A DNA stretch of 64,000 nucleotides from JBGSPQ01 sp041738505 (GCA_041738505.1 JBGSPQ010000023.1:1-64000), one strand, 5' to 3'; counted from the stretch's first letter, positions 8,740 to 17,413 are shown. Translations and numbers: made by a program. Notes: a model not told the origin generated them from the letters alone.

Positions 8740-11439
8740 ATGGGAATTCAGAAATTCAGTCTCGAGCTGATGTTCATTGCGATCATCAGCCTCATTCTTT
8801 GGCTAATGCCGAGGAGTGCACATGCGGAGGTTGATGTAGATTACGGCTACGTCACCGATCTGAAACTGGAAGATATCCCCGAAGGGGATTTTTCCAACAT
8901 CGTCTGGCCGCAGGAAAAGCCGGACGGGACACCTATCTTTCGCGTTACTCAGCCGTACAATCAAACTTATGAAGAAGGCTGGACTGACGCTAATGGTAAA
9001 AGGTTTTGGGGACACGACGGCATCGATGTTCATGAAGATCAATCTACAGGTGAGGGAGTAAACTTCAATCGCTCTCTCCTTAGAGGTAAAGTGATCGCCG
9101 CGGTTTCCGGTTATAAAAAGAAAGGTTGGGGCTATCGCATGACGATTGCCACCCGAGTACCTTTCTCGCACCAGACGATCACCATCAACTACGCTCACAT
9201 GCATTACGAAAACGGCCTTTTCTTCAGTCCGGGAGATACAGTCTCGCAGGGTGAAAGAATCGGCCTGGAAGGGGCCACGGGGTGGGGAACCGGCGCGCAT
9301 GTTCACATCAGCGTGCGCATCTGGGATAGGATCGAAGACCTCAAAGCGGCAATCGCGAAAGATGATGCTGCAGCCGATGAAAACCTCGGCGGCGGCGGCC
9401 TTTTCGAAAGCGGTTACGTTTACAACAACACTTCCCGCCTAGCCAACTATCTTTCCCCGTACCACCTGATTACCGACAAATTCCTGGAGTTTGAGTGTGA
9501 CGATTCAGGGTGTCCGCTTTGGGCCAAGCCTCATGCTTTGGCGGCCAGGCGGGTGGGCGTGGACTTTGGCAGGTACGACGGCTATTTTGCTGTTGATACC
9601 ACGGGAGATGAGCCGGAAACGGAGATTCTGACTCGCGGGGAATCGGCACGCTGGTTCAAGGTGGGGCGCAAAATGCCCACTACTCAAACCCAGTTCGCCA
9701 CATTCACGGATATCCCTCAAAACGATATCCATCATCCCTACGTGGAAACACTCATTCAAAACGGGGTGCTTTCCTCTAACACCGATTGTGATCCGGTAAA
9801 TCCGGGTAAACAGGGGTGTCCGGATATTCCGCGTACGCGCGCCGAGCTGATCAAGATGATTGTGGAAACTTTCATGAGTTCGGAATTCACGCAGTGGCAA
9901 CTGCAGGCGCTGGCGGGGTTGCACGGCGATAAGTTTGCCGACGTAAGAAGCGGCGACTATTTTGCCGATTTGTACGACGGGAAATACCACTGGGTGACCA
10001 CCTATGTGCTGTTCGCGGCACTTAGCGGGTCCATTCCAACTGCGGTAAAACCGGTGGATGTTGCGTTGCATTTTCGTCCCGAAGATCCGGTGGATAAACT
10101 GGAGGCGGTGAAAATGCTGATGGCCGCTCGCGAGTGGTATTTTGTGAAGTTTGGTGACGAAAGTCAGTACAATCTTTGCGATTACCACTATTGCGGAATC
10201 GACGAAAAGTGCGTGGTTCTGCCGGAGGATGGTTACTATGGGCCGTATTACGCAGACTGTCTTTCTTTGCCCGGATGTGTTCCGGAAGAGGGGGGGAGGG
10301 ATGATTGCGAATACGGCGGCGGCTATATTCCCGACGAGTGCGATGGTAATGTTAACCCTGTTTGTCAGCCCGGCGAGACCAAGAGTCAGCCTTGTGGCAA
10401 TGGGGGGACGCAAAATGCCGTCTGTACTTCGCAGTGTCTGTGGAGTACGTGGGGTGATTGTCTTGGAAGTGGCATCTGCACTCCCGGGCAGACTCAGCCA
10501 TGTGGCGATTGCGGCCAGATGACCTGCCAGAGCGACTACACTTGGTCCGCCTGTCAGGGACAAGGTGTCTGCACGCCTGGTGAAACGCAGAGTCAAACCT
10601 GCAATTACACCGGAACGCAGACTCAAACCTGTCTTGCCACCTGCGCCTGGTCCGCCTGGAGCAGCTGCTCTGTTCAAGCGCAGTGCTCACCCGGCCAGAC
10701 CGAAACGCAGTCATGCACTGTGGGCGGCCAGACCGGCACTCAAAGCCGGATCTGTGACGCTTACGGGCAGTGGGGTGTTTGGAGCAGTTGTCAGTCGTCC
10801 TGTGTGTGTACAAGTGGGATCTGCTGTGATGGCTGTCACTTTAAAAACTCCGGCCAGGAGTGTGACAGTTGGAACGAATACCGCTGTGCGGGAACCTCGC
10901 CCGGCGACGATGCCCAATACATGCAGGTTACCCAATACTGCAGTGGTTCAAGTTCGTATTGCAGTGGCGTGACCGATCAGACACCCTGGTACACGCTGGA
11001 GTTTTGCTCCGCCGATCAGGAGTGCATCGTGAACGGAACCACGCCCACCTGCGTGGACATGGCCACCTGCACGGATACCTACTATCCGTCCAGCCAGACC
11101 GCCTGTTTTGATCAGAATCCGAACGGAGTGGAGATCTGTCTCAAACTTCAAAAAGTGAGCGGCTCCAGTTACAAGTTTCAGATCTGTAAGACGGGCTCCT
11201 TCGAGAATAGCTTCAGCTACGAGCTCAAAGACATTCTGAATCCGGCCAACAGTCCCATTTCCACGGGCAGCGGAGCCGCGGGAATCAGCTGTACCGACTG
11301 GAAAACGATCAACTTCTCCTACATTCCGGGTTATGGTACCGGCGACGGTGCCACCATTCGCGCGGATGTGAAGTCTCCGGCCAACACCGGAACGCTTTAC
11401 AGAAGCTCGATCATGAATGTCTACAAGCAGTGCTTGTGA
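8740..11439 (+). CDS. M23 peptidase with SLH repeats and Cys-rich region
   Basis: 899 residues. A signal peptide covers residues 1-29 (cleavage after AHA). Residues about 60-205 form an M23/LytM-type zinc peptidase domain with HDGID (H92, D96), YAHMH (H153) and the terminal HxH (H187, H189), all metal or catalytic positions intact, implying cleavage of peptidoglycan cross-bridges or of another surface peptide. Residues about 315-465 contain two SLH-like repeats (FTDIPQNDIHHPYVETLIQNG; FADVRSGDYFADL) for wall or S-layer attachment. Residues about 535-730 are Cys-rich repeats of the form CTPGxTQxxxC ... WSxWSxC, resembling thrombospondin-like modules. Residues 780-899 form another beta-rich domain. 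Start fixed by AAAGGAG six bases upstream. A GC-rich terminator follows about 170 bases later. Confidence 0.85.
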   Translation: MGIQKFSLELMFIAIISLILWLMPRSAHAEVDVDYGYVTDLKLEDIPEGDFSNIVWPQEKPDGTPIFRVTQPYNQTYEEGWTDANGKRFWGHDGIDVHEDQSTGEGVNFNRSLLRGKVIAAVSGYKKKGWGYRMTIATRVPFSHQTITINYAHMHYENGLFFSPGDTVSQGERIGLEGATGWGTGAHVHISVRIWDRIEDLKAAIAKDDAAADENLGGGGLFESGYVYNNTSRLANYLSPYHLITDKFLEFECDDSGCPLWAKPHALAARRVGVDFGRYDGYFAVDTTGDEPETEILTRGESARWFKVGRKMPTTQTQFATFTDIPQNDIHHPYVETLIQNGVLSSNTDCDPVNPGKQGCPDIPRTRAELIKMIVETFMSSEFTQWQLQALAGLHGDKFADVRSGDYFADLYDGKYHWVTTYVLFAALSGSIPTAVKPVDVALHFRPEDPVDKLEAVKMLMAAREWYFVKFGDESQYNLCDYHYCGIDEKCVVLPEDGYYGPYYADCLSLPGCVPEEGGRDDCEYGGGYIPDECDGNVNPVCQPGETKSQPCGNGGTQNAVCTSQCLWSTWGDCLGSGICTPGQTQPCGDCGQMTCQSDYTWSACQGQGVCTPGETQSQTCNYTGTQTQTCLATCAWSAWSSCSVQAQCSPGQTETQSCTVGGQTGTQSRICDAYGQWGVWSSCQSSCVCTSGICCDGCHFKNSGQECDSWNEYRCAGTSPGDDAQYMQVTQYCSGSSSYCSGVTDQTPWYTLEFCSADQECIVNGTTPTCVDMATCTDTYYPSSQTACFDQNPNGVEICLKLQKVSGSSYKFQICKTGSFENSFSYELKDILNPANSPISTGSGAAGISCTDWKTINFSYIPGYGTGDGATIRADVKSPANTGTLYRSSIMNVYKQCL

Positions 11440-11997
11440 GTACTGCAAGGGCATGATTACGATTCGCAGAGAATGCCGGTGATTACGGCGGAGGGCCATC
11501 CATAACAGGAAGGTTTCGCCGAAGGTCGCCGGCTATTTGCGGGAGTGATTTTGCCGATGTGATTGCGTTCCGTTACCTCATAATAAGAGGGCGGCGGCAC
11601 GCACGCGCCAAAACCCCCGGGGCCTATAAGGTTCCCGGGGGTTTTTCTTTTATAGTGGTTCTATAATTAGCTTACTTAGTATGTTGGTTTATGTGGCAGG
11701 TTGGCAGGCAAAAGGGTATACCGCCGTGGAGATTGATTTTAACATATTTTTCAGGTGGGATTTTTCTTTCATGTTTGTTTTTTGGCTTCCTTAAGCGACG
11801 GCTACAACGCAATTTGACATTCGCGCGCAAGCCGGAATAGTGGTCTTTTGGCTTGTTTCGGATATAATTTGCTTGTAATTAGCCGGCGCGCAACTACTTC
11901 AGGCGACTCGGGATGGCGCGCACATTGTATTTTTTTTTCGGTAGGTTGTATTTGGGCTTTTAGCGGTCAATTTCCGTATTTTTTTAATATATTTTTT
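11440..11997. other. Intergenic region with terminator and weak promoter
   Basis: 558 bases between the M23/SLH gene and the HNH gene. It holds the strong terminator at 11611-11646. A TTGACA at 11814-11819 has AATAGT 16 bases downstream and a TATAAT lies at 11863-11868, both possible promoter parts for the HNH gene. A TTG-initiated in-frame extension of the HNH frame from 11848 exists, but the paralogue at 46447-47484 does not support it. Nothing else recognised. Confidence 0.5.
11611..11646 (+). terminator. Rho-independent terminator after M23/SLH operon
   Basis: AACCCCCGGGG, a short loop (cctataaggt), then CCCCGGGGGTT and TTTCTTTT. Long GC stem followed by a U-rich tract, about 170 bases after the stop at 11439. 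Confidence 0.9.
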
Positions 11998-13215
11998 ATG
12001 AAAAATTTGAATCAATTTTCGGACAGCGAACTTTATTCCATCTGTAAAAAATGGGGCCGTGAAGCGCTGACCGCGCGCAGAAGGTTCGCGGGGTTGTTGC
12101 CCGAAGTGTATCATAGGGAGATGGAGTCGCGGGGAGTACCCCGTAAATCATGGCTGGAAAGGCGCGGTTATACCTGCATTTACGAATTCGCCGTGCGGCT
12201 GGCGGGGATGAGTCGCGATCAGGTGAACAGAGTTTTGCAATTGGATAAGAGGTTTTCTGCGTTACCGATTTTGCATGAGTCATTGATTCACGGTGATGTG
12301 AGTGTGAATAAACTGGCGAGGATAGCTTCCGTGGCCACTTTGGAAAACCAACGTGAACTTTTGAATAAAGCTGAAAAATTATCCAAGGCTGCGCTGGAGA
12401 TTTATATAAAAGAATATAGGGTGGCATGTGGCGATTTGGGGGAACAAAGAGTGCCTTCTGCGTACATGAACATGGTGCGCGCGGGGATGAGGGTGGTGCC
12501 GGATGAGCAAAATACGGATATGAATTTGGGGTCCGCGAGTCAAGTGGCGGGACAAACCGTCGTGAGTTTATTTGAGTCAGATATCTTAATCAATCCCGCT
12601 TTGTCTGTGCTCACCGCCGGGGCGGGATCTGTGCTCACCTCCAAAGTGGGGGCTGTGCCCACCGCCAAAGCGGGGGTTGTGCCCGGGCACAGATTTGGTG
12701 ACACTGAAACAAAAACCCACGGATTGCAACTGGATACGGATGTGGAAACGGAACTAAAAGAACTTCAGGCCAAAGGGATTGATGTTAGTGATTTTTTGCG
12801 AAAATGTCTGGCACAAAGGAAGCTGGAAATCGCACGGGAAAAGGAAAAAATGGCGGAGGAGGCTAATCGCGATCGGGAAGATAAATTTCTGATCGGGAAG
12901 CCGGCTTCACGGTATGTGCCTGCAAAAATCAAAAGAATTATCAGGGCGCAATATGGTGATGTTTGCTCGGCGGCGGGCTGTATGAAGCCGGCCGCGCACA
13001 TTCATCATCAAAAACCGTTCGCCTCTTTCGGCAGTCACGATCCGTGCCACTTGCGGCCGCTGTGCAAAGCGCACCACGAACTGGCGCACGTGGGGGAGGT
13101 GGGGTTGAGGGGTGGGGGTGATGGAGGGATGACGGAGTGCGTGCGGGGTGGGGGTGAAGTGGGGAGTAAGAAGGAGAAGTGGCCGGCACGCGGAGGAGGT
13201 GGGGTTGAGGGGTAA
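11998..13215 (+). CDS. HNH endonuclease family protein, copy 1
   Basis: 405 residues from ATG 11998. The C-terminal HNH-type domain reads YVPAKIKRIIRAQYGDVCSAAGC, then AHIHHQKPF, CHLRPLCKAHHELAH, with a Cys pair, the HH dyad and the final His all present. The N-terminal 150 residues are helical, with a predicted DNA-binding flavour (MSRDQVNRVLQLDKRF ... VSVNKLARIASVAT). A paralogue with the same order is at 46447-47484. The family recalls phage/13E12-like HNH proteins of unknown role; the substrate is presumably DNA. Two oddities: an in-frame 24-bp minisatellite (12607-12678) in the linker, and a Gly-rich tail after the HNH motif (GGGDGG, GGGEVG, GGGGVEG) translated from a G-rich repeat, not conserved in the paralogue. 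No Shine-Dalgarno sequence. Confidence 0.75.
   Translation: MKNLNQFSDSELYSICKKWGREALTARRRFAGLLPEVYHREMESRGVPRKSWLERRGYTCIYEFAVRLAGMSRDQVNRVLQLDKRFSALPILHESLIHGDVSVNKLARIASVATLENQRELLNKAEKLSKAALEIYIKEYRVACGDLGEQRVPSAYMNMVRAGMRVVPDEQNTDMNLGSASQVAGQTVVSLFESDILINPALSVLTAGAGSVLTSKVGAVPTAKAGVVPGHRFGDTETKTHGLQLDTDVETELKELQAKGIDVSDFLRKCLAQRKLEIAREKEKMAEEANRDREDKFLIGKPASRYVPAKIKRIIRAQYGDVCSAAGCMKPAAHIHHQKPFASFGSHDPCHLRPLCKAHHELAHVGEVGLRGGGDGGMTECVRGGGEVGSKKEKWPARGGGGVEG
12607..12690 (+). repeat. In-frame 24-bp minisatellite
   Basis: Three 24-bp units at 12607-12630, 12631-12654 and 12655-12678, each beginning GTGCTCACC or GTGCCCACC, plus a partial fourth to 12690 (GTGCCCGGGCAC). They add eight-residue units (VLTAGAGS, VLTSKVGA, VPTAKAGV) to the HNH protein linker, which is absent in the paralogue. 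Confidence 0.8.
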
Positions 13216-13300
13216 GTAAGAAGGTGTGGGTTAGGGGGGCTCGCGCATGCGGAGAAGTGGCTGGCACGCGGGTCAGGTATTGGGGGGCGGGGGGTAATGG
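13092..13300 (+). repeat. G-rich direct repeats with G-quadruplex motif
   Basis: 13092-13118 contains four G-tracts of 4-5 separated by 1-4 bases, a textbook quadruplex pattern. AGGTGGGGTTGAGGGGT occurs at 13097-13113 and again at 13197-13213, exactly 100 bases apart. GGAGAAGTGGCYGGCACGCGG occurs at 13173-13193 and 13251-13271, 78 bases apart. The repeats straddle the end of the HNH gene. Further G6 runs are at about 13233 and 13283. From 13216 to 13466 I see no gene. Confidence 0.75.
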
Positions 13301-13427
13301 TTGATGAAGGGGTGAGAGAAGGATTGGGTTGAAATTGGTTTACTCGCGGGATTTAGGGGCGGGGTGATAGATGAGGGTGGGGCTGTATGAGGTACGTACT
13401 CGTGCGTTTTTCTTTTATCGGGGAAAG

Positions 13428-13436
13428 TGGTATTAT
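13428..13436 (+). promoter_or_regulatory. Extended -10 promoter element
   Basis: TGGTATTAT, an extended -10 (TGn plus TATTAT), 30 bases before ATG 13467. No convincing -35 hexamer upstream. Likely start of transcription for the SLH gene that follows. Confidence 0.4.
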
Positions 13437-13466
13437 CCGACTGTTTAATCAGTAATAAAAAAAATT

Positions 13467-15476
13467 ATGAAAAAACGTTTTTATTCGGCCATTATGGCGA
13501 CAGCTATGATTGTCGCGATTTTTGCCGTTAATCTTTCCGGCGTTGCCGCGACCGGTACAACCGATTCTTCGTGGGCGGATGTCACTTATGATTCTTCCAT
13601 AACTTTTTCCGCGACTTTAAACGCGGATGATTCGGTTACCGCGACATGGAGTCCGTATTCTCACGCCGAGGAATTTACATATTACAAATTGGTCAGATCG
13701 CAGACGAATGATAATCCCGTATATCCCGAAGATGGATATATTTTTTATGGATCGAACACAGGTGATACTTCTTATACGGATTATGAAGTGCCCGCAGGTA
13801 CAAATTACTACCGTATTTGTCACATAGCTTCGCCTGCAAGATATTGTTCTGCGACGGTTGTGGCTGTTTCCGGGGATGGTACGAGTGTGACGGTTGAGCA
13901 GTCGGAAGGGGAGGATTCCGTGGAAACAGAAGATTCCGTGGAAACAGAAGATTCAATGGAAACGGAAGATTCCGTGGAAACAGAAGATTCCGTGGAAATG
14001 GAGGAATCTGTTGTATCATCTCCGACAGGTCTTTTTTATGATTTGCCGGTTGATCATTGGGCGAGTGACTGCGTGGAGGATTTGATGACACGTGAAATTG
14101 TATCGGGGGATCCCTCCGGGGCTTTTCGTCCGAATGATAATGTTAACAGAGCCGAATTTGTGAAAATGATGGTGTACGCGCTTCACCCCGAAATGGCCGA
14201 TTTTCAGGAAACTTCATGCTACGACGATGTCGGTTCATCTGATTGGTTTGCCAAATCGGTTTGCGCCGCAGATTCCATCAATATGGTTAAGGGATATGAG
14301 GGGAATTTATTTCTTCCGTCCCGTAATATGACTCGTGCCGAGGCTATTTCGGTCCTTGCCAAAGCCATGAATCTGCCCATCAGCGCCAACGTGAATTCCA
14401 TGTTTAAAGATGTGACCGAGGTTTGGCAGATTAGTTATATTAACGCGGCCGCCAAATTAAATCTGGTTGGCGGATATGAAGACGACACTTTCCGACCTAA
14501 CAACAATTTAAGCAGGGCGGAAGCCGCCAAGCTGGTCTGCAACGCGGTTTCCAGCGATTATCAATATTCGCCGTTAAATTATGACGGAGATCCGGCGGAC
14601 ATTCCCGAAAGCGAACTGCCGGAAGAGATCGAAATGCCTGCGGAAACGGAAGAGCCCGAGCAGACCGAAACGCCCTCCCAAACACCTCCGGTGCAGACAA
14701 ACGCCATTATTGTTGATCACACCTCAACCGACCTTGGCAAAGTCCCTGCGGAGTATATTAATTCCGCCAAAGAGATGTTTGCAATCGCTTACGGTCACAC
14801 CTCCCACGGATCGCAAATCACCACGGGAATGGAGCTTTTGAAAGGGGCGTCGGGATCTGCATACTATTTTACCCCCAGCGGAGTTGGCGGACTTTTGTAC
14901 AACGAAAGCCTGCTTTACGGGGATCTTGGCTCCGAAGGTTCCACCGAATGGTACGATTCCACCCGCGAGATGCTGGATTCAAACAGCCATATTAACATGG
15001 TTATGTGGTCGTGGTGCGGGGGAGTCAGCGATATGACATCAACAGGTATAGATAGGTATCTTACTTATATGAACACGCTTGAAACGGAATATCCCGATGT
15101 GACTTTTGTTTACATGACCGGACATCTGGACGGTTCCGGAGAAGACGGTAATCTTCATCAGCGCAATGAACAGATTAGAAATTATGTTCGTGCCAATAAC
15201 AAAGTTTTGTTTGATTTTGCGGATATAGAAAGTTATGACCCTTCCGGGGATTATTTTCTTGATATGCTGGCGCTGGATTCCAACGAATACGATAAAAACG
15301 GCGACGATAATCCGTGGGGCGATGCCAACTGGGCAACAGAATGGTGCGCGGCCAACTCCGGTTCAGCGCTTTGCGCCACCAATTCGTGCGCCCACTCCAC
15401 ATCGCTCAACTGCAACTTAAAGGGCCGCGCCTTCTGGTGGATGATGGCCAGGCTTGCCGGTTGGGACGGACAATAA
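13467..15476 (+). CDS. SLH surface protein with SGNH-like C-terminal domain
   Basis: 669 residues. A signal peptide covers residues 1-29. Residues about 35-140 look like an FN3-type beta domain. Residues 148-185 are an acidic repeat (EDSVET units). Residues about 190-365 hold three SLH repeats (FYDLPVDHWASDCVEDLMTREIVSG; GSSDWFAKSVCAADSINMVKGY; FKDVTEVWQISYINAAAKLNLVGGY), implying attachment to a cell-wall polymer. A Pro/Glu/Thr linker (365-410) leads to a domain of about 255 residues with conserved-looking motifs HTSHGSQI, MWSWCG, VYMTGHLDG, RNEQIRNY and FDFADIESYDP. The layout suggests an SGNH/GDSL-like hydrolase, but I cannot place the catalytic triad and leave the activity open. It is monocistronic and ends at a terminator. 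Preceded by an AT-rich leader without Shine-Dalgarno. Confidence 0.8.
   Translation: MKKRFYSAIMATAMIVAIFAVNLSGVAATGTTDSSWADVTYDSSITFSATLNADDSVTATWSPYSHAEEFTYYKLVRSQTNDNPVYPEDGYIFYGSNTGDTSYTDYEVPAGTNYYRICHIASPARYCSATVVAVSGDGTSVTVEQSEGEDSVETEDSVETEDSMETEDSVETEDSVEMEESVVSSPTGLFYDLPVDHWASDCVEDLMTREIVSGDPSGAFRPNDNVNRAEFVKMMVYALHPEMADFQETSCYDDVGSSDWFAKSVCAADSINMVKGYEGNLFLPSRNMTRAEAISVLAKAMNLPISANVNSMFKDVTEVWQISYINAAAKLNLVGGYEDDTFRPNNNLSRAEAAKLVCNAVSSDYQYSPLNYDGDPADIPESELPEEIEMPAETEEPEQTETPSQTPPVQTNAIIVDHTSTDLGKVPAEYINSAKEMFAIAYGHTSHGSQITTGMELLKGASGSAYYFTPSGVGGLLYNESLLYGDLGSEGSTEWYDSTREMLDSNSHINMVMWSWCGGVSDMTSTGIDRYLTYMNTLETEYPDVTFVYMTGHLDGSGEDGNLHQRNEQIRNYVRANNKVLFDFADIESYDPSGDYFLDMLALDSNEYDKNGDDNPWGDANWATEWCAANSGSALCATNSCAHSTSLNCNLKGRAFWWMMARLAGWDGQ
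13914..14003 (+). repeat. 18-bp coding repeat, five copies
   Basis: Five exact-length units of GATTCCGTGGAAACAGAA with few changes encode the acidic EDSVET repeat between the FN3-like domain and the SLH domains. Repeat number could vary by slippage. Confidence 0.9.
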
Positions 15477-15484
15477 TCATTTAT

Positions 15485-15527
15485 AAAAAACTCCCGTCGG
15501 GCACGCCATAGCCGCCGGGAGTTTTTA
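15485..15527. terminator. Bidirectional intrinsic terminator
   Basis: A-run, CTCCCG-T-CGG (15491-15500), loop, CCG-C-CGGGAG (15512-15521) and T-run. Sits between the convergent SLH gene (stop at 15476) and TPR gene (stop at 15540) and can serve both. Confidence 0.85.
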
Positions 15528-15539
15528 TTATTTAAAAAA

Positions 15540-16571
15540 TCAGTTCAGCGGCCCTGCGGGCGTCCGCTCCATTTCAATATCCAGATATCTTTTAATAATA
15601 TCGGGATGCATATTTTCGCCCCGCATAAGGGCATTCCTGACTTCCTTTGCCAATTGCTTTCTGGTGATTTCTTTGGAATCAAGAATCTTTAGCAAAAACT
15701 TAGCAGGTTCATGTCCGTTGTATAAAGCGTGACTTATATATTGTAATAGTTCACCATAACGTTTATGCATCTCCAAAAAGGTAAACAAAGGTAAATATGC
15801 TTCGTGAATACCTTTGGAAAGCGCTTCAATACAAAGTTCAATAGCCTCGTCATCGTTGCCTGTTTCATGAAGTGTCATTATAAGATTGGGATAAACGTCT
15901 TCGTGTCCGGCTTTCAGCGCCTTTTTAAAATAAACGATTGCCCGTTCCGTTTCCCCGTGTTCTTTAAAAAACACAGCCAGTGATTGATACATTCCGAGGT
16001 ATCCTTTTTTAATCATATGTTCCGCAACTTTTTCCATACCATCATAATCATTCAAAGAGGTGTAATGGCTCAGCATTGCCATTCCGCTTTCCTTGTCTCC
16101 TTTTTTAACCTGTTCGTCCAGTTCTTTTTCCGGATTATTATCAATCAGAGCTAGATCGGCAATGTGAACCATGGCTTTTTCCAGCCGGAAATTACTTGCA
16201 ACCGACATTTTAAAATGAGCAACGGCTTCTTGGATGTTTCCTTTGGCTGATTCCAGAAGTCCAAGAAAATAGTACGCTCTTTGGTCACCGGTGATTAGAG
16301 CCATATCCATGTATGCCTGGGCTCTATTGTAATCGTGTCTTTCCAACATTATTCTTCCAAGTTCATAATCGCTTAGCGGTTCTTTAATGGCTTCGGCCAA
16401 CCTAAACGAAAACCTGTGAACAAGTTCATCGGGCGCGTCTTCCGAAAGAAATCGTTTGATAGTTTTGGGGCTTGTAACCGCCTTCATTTTTTTGAGTTGC
16501 TCATCGGGCTCCAGTTTGGACAGCGCCTCGCTGTAACCTGAAAGTTTTTCCGATTCCGTTTTATTGTTCAT
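15540..16571 (-). CDS. TPR-repeat protein
   Basis: 343 residues of helical TPR/Sel1-like repeats (YELGRIMLERHDYNRAQAYMDMAL; YFLGLLESAKGNIQEAVAHFKMSV; AVFFKEHGETERAIVYFKKAL; MTLHETGNDDEAIELCIEALS), a protein-interaction solenoid with no enzymatic motif. An in-frame ATG at 16694 would add a Pro-containing hydrophobic stretch. I prefer ATG 16571 because a good promoter (TTGACA-16-TATTAT, 16598-16625) lies between the two starts. Cytoplasmic on this start. Partner unknown. It is divergent from the CmpX-like membrane protein. Confidence 0.75.
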   Translation of the reverse strand: MNNKTESEKLSGYSEALSKLEPDEQLKKMKAVTSPKTIKRFLSEDAPDELVHRFSFRLAEAIKEPLSDYELGRIMLERHDYNRAQAYMDMALITGDQRAYYFLGLLESAKGNIQEAVAHFKMSVASNFRLEKAMVHIADLALIDNNPEKELDEQVKKGDKESGMAMLSHYTSLNDYDGMEKVAEHMIKKGYLGMYQSLAVFFKEHGETERAIVYFKKALKAGHEDVYPNLIMTLHETGNDDEAIELCIEALSKGIHEAYLPLFTFLEMHKRYGELLQYISHALYNGHEPAKFLLKILDSKEITRKQLAKEVRNALMRGENMHPDIIKRYLDIEMERTPAGPLN

Positions 16572-16597
16572 GGTTTGATGTTCAATTCTTGGCAGAA

Positions 16598-16625
16598 ATA
16601 ATACAAGTAATAGGGGTGATGTCAA
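16598..16625 (-). promoter_or_regulatory. Sigma-70-type promoter for TPR gene
   Basis: On the minus strand: TTGACA (16620-16625), 16-base spacer, TATTAT (16598-16603). Predicted transcription start is about 20 bases before ATG 16571, which decides the start codon of the TPR gene. Confidence 0.7.
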
Positions 16626-16706
16626 TAGTAATATATTATTTAATTTTGGCAAGTCTGGTAAAATAATCCGCAGTGTTAAAGCAAAATTATTCATAACCCC
16701 TTCATC

Positions 16707-17384
16707 ATGAACTACTTCCAGAGTTGGAACGACGCCATTGTTGCATCCTTCCAGAATCTTTGGGTAAAAATTATCGCCTTTGTGCCGGAACTGCTGGCCG
16801 CCCTGGTGATATTGATTATTGGTTTGTTTTTGTCTTCCGTATTAAGCAAATTGGCTAAAAAGCTGGTTGATTTTACCAAAGTGGACAAGCTGGTTAACAA
16901 AATTGATGCCACCAAGAAACTTGAGGAGGCCGGATTGAAAATCAGTTTTTCCAATATGATCGCCTGGATTGTGAAATGGTTCTTTATTCTTATCACTTTG
17001 ATTACCGTTGTTGACATTCTGAAACTGGAGCAGGTCAACAGCTTCTTGAGCGATATTGCCATGTATGTGCCGAATGTGGTTGTTGCTGTGATTATTCTTG
17101 CCATCGGGCTGGTGCTTGGTCAGTTCATTCATGATGTTGTTGAAAAATCAGCCAAGGCTTCCAAAGTCACCAAACATACCGCCGACATGCTGGCGATTGT
17201 GGCCAAGTGGTCAATTATTGTTTTTGCTTTGCTGGCCGCTTTGGTACAGCTTGGCGTGGCCACGAACCTGATCAACATTCTCTTTACCGGACTTGTAGCC
17301 ATGCTCGCGCTGGCTTTCGGACTTGCTTTTGGTCTGGGCGGAAAGGCAAGCGCCGCCGCATGGCTTGAGAAAATATCAAAATAG
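16707..17384 (+). CDS. CmpX-like 'conserved TM helix' membrane protein
   Basis: 225 residues with about four membrane helices (residues about 22-45, 85-105, 120-140, 170-190) and a Gly/Ala-rich final helix (LALAFGLAFGLGGKASAAAWLEK). This GLxFGLGGK ending and repeated LxxALVILIIGLFLS pattern match the TM_helix family (CmpX, related to small mechanosensitive channels), usually in the cytoplasmic membrane and linked to envelope or osmotic stress. The soluble domain of true MscS channels is missing. A UUCG-capped terminator follows at once, so it is monocistronic. No Shine-Dalgarno. Confidence 0.7.
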   Translation: MNYFQSWNDAIVASFQNLWVKIIAFVPELLAALVILIIGLFLSSVLSKLAKKLVDFTKVDKLVNKIDATKKLEEAGLKISFSNMIAWIVKWFFILITLITVVDILKLEQVNSFLSDIAMYVPNVVVAVIILAIGLVLGQFIHDVVEKSAKASKVTKHTADMLAIVAKWSIIVFALLAALVQLGVATNLINILFTGLVAMLALAFGLAFGLGGKASAAAWLEKISK

Positions 17385-17413
17385 GTTCGGGAAAAGTTTA
17401 ATAAAAGATTTAA

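Noticed and set aside
11848..11997. N-terminal extension of HNH copy 1 from a TTG
   Set aside because: The extension is unlike the paralogue, whose start aligns with ATG 11998.
16572..16694. Hydrophobic N-terminal extension of the TPR protein
   Set aside because: A good promoter lies inside it, so the transcript begins downstream of that ATG.
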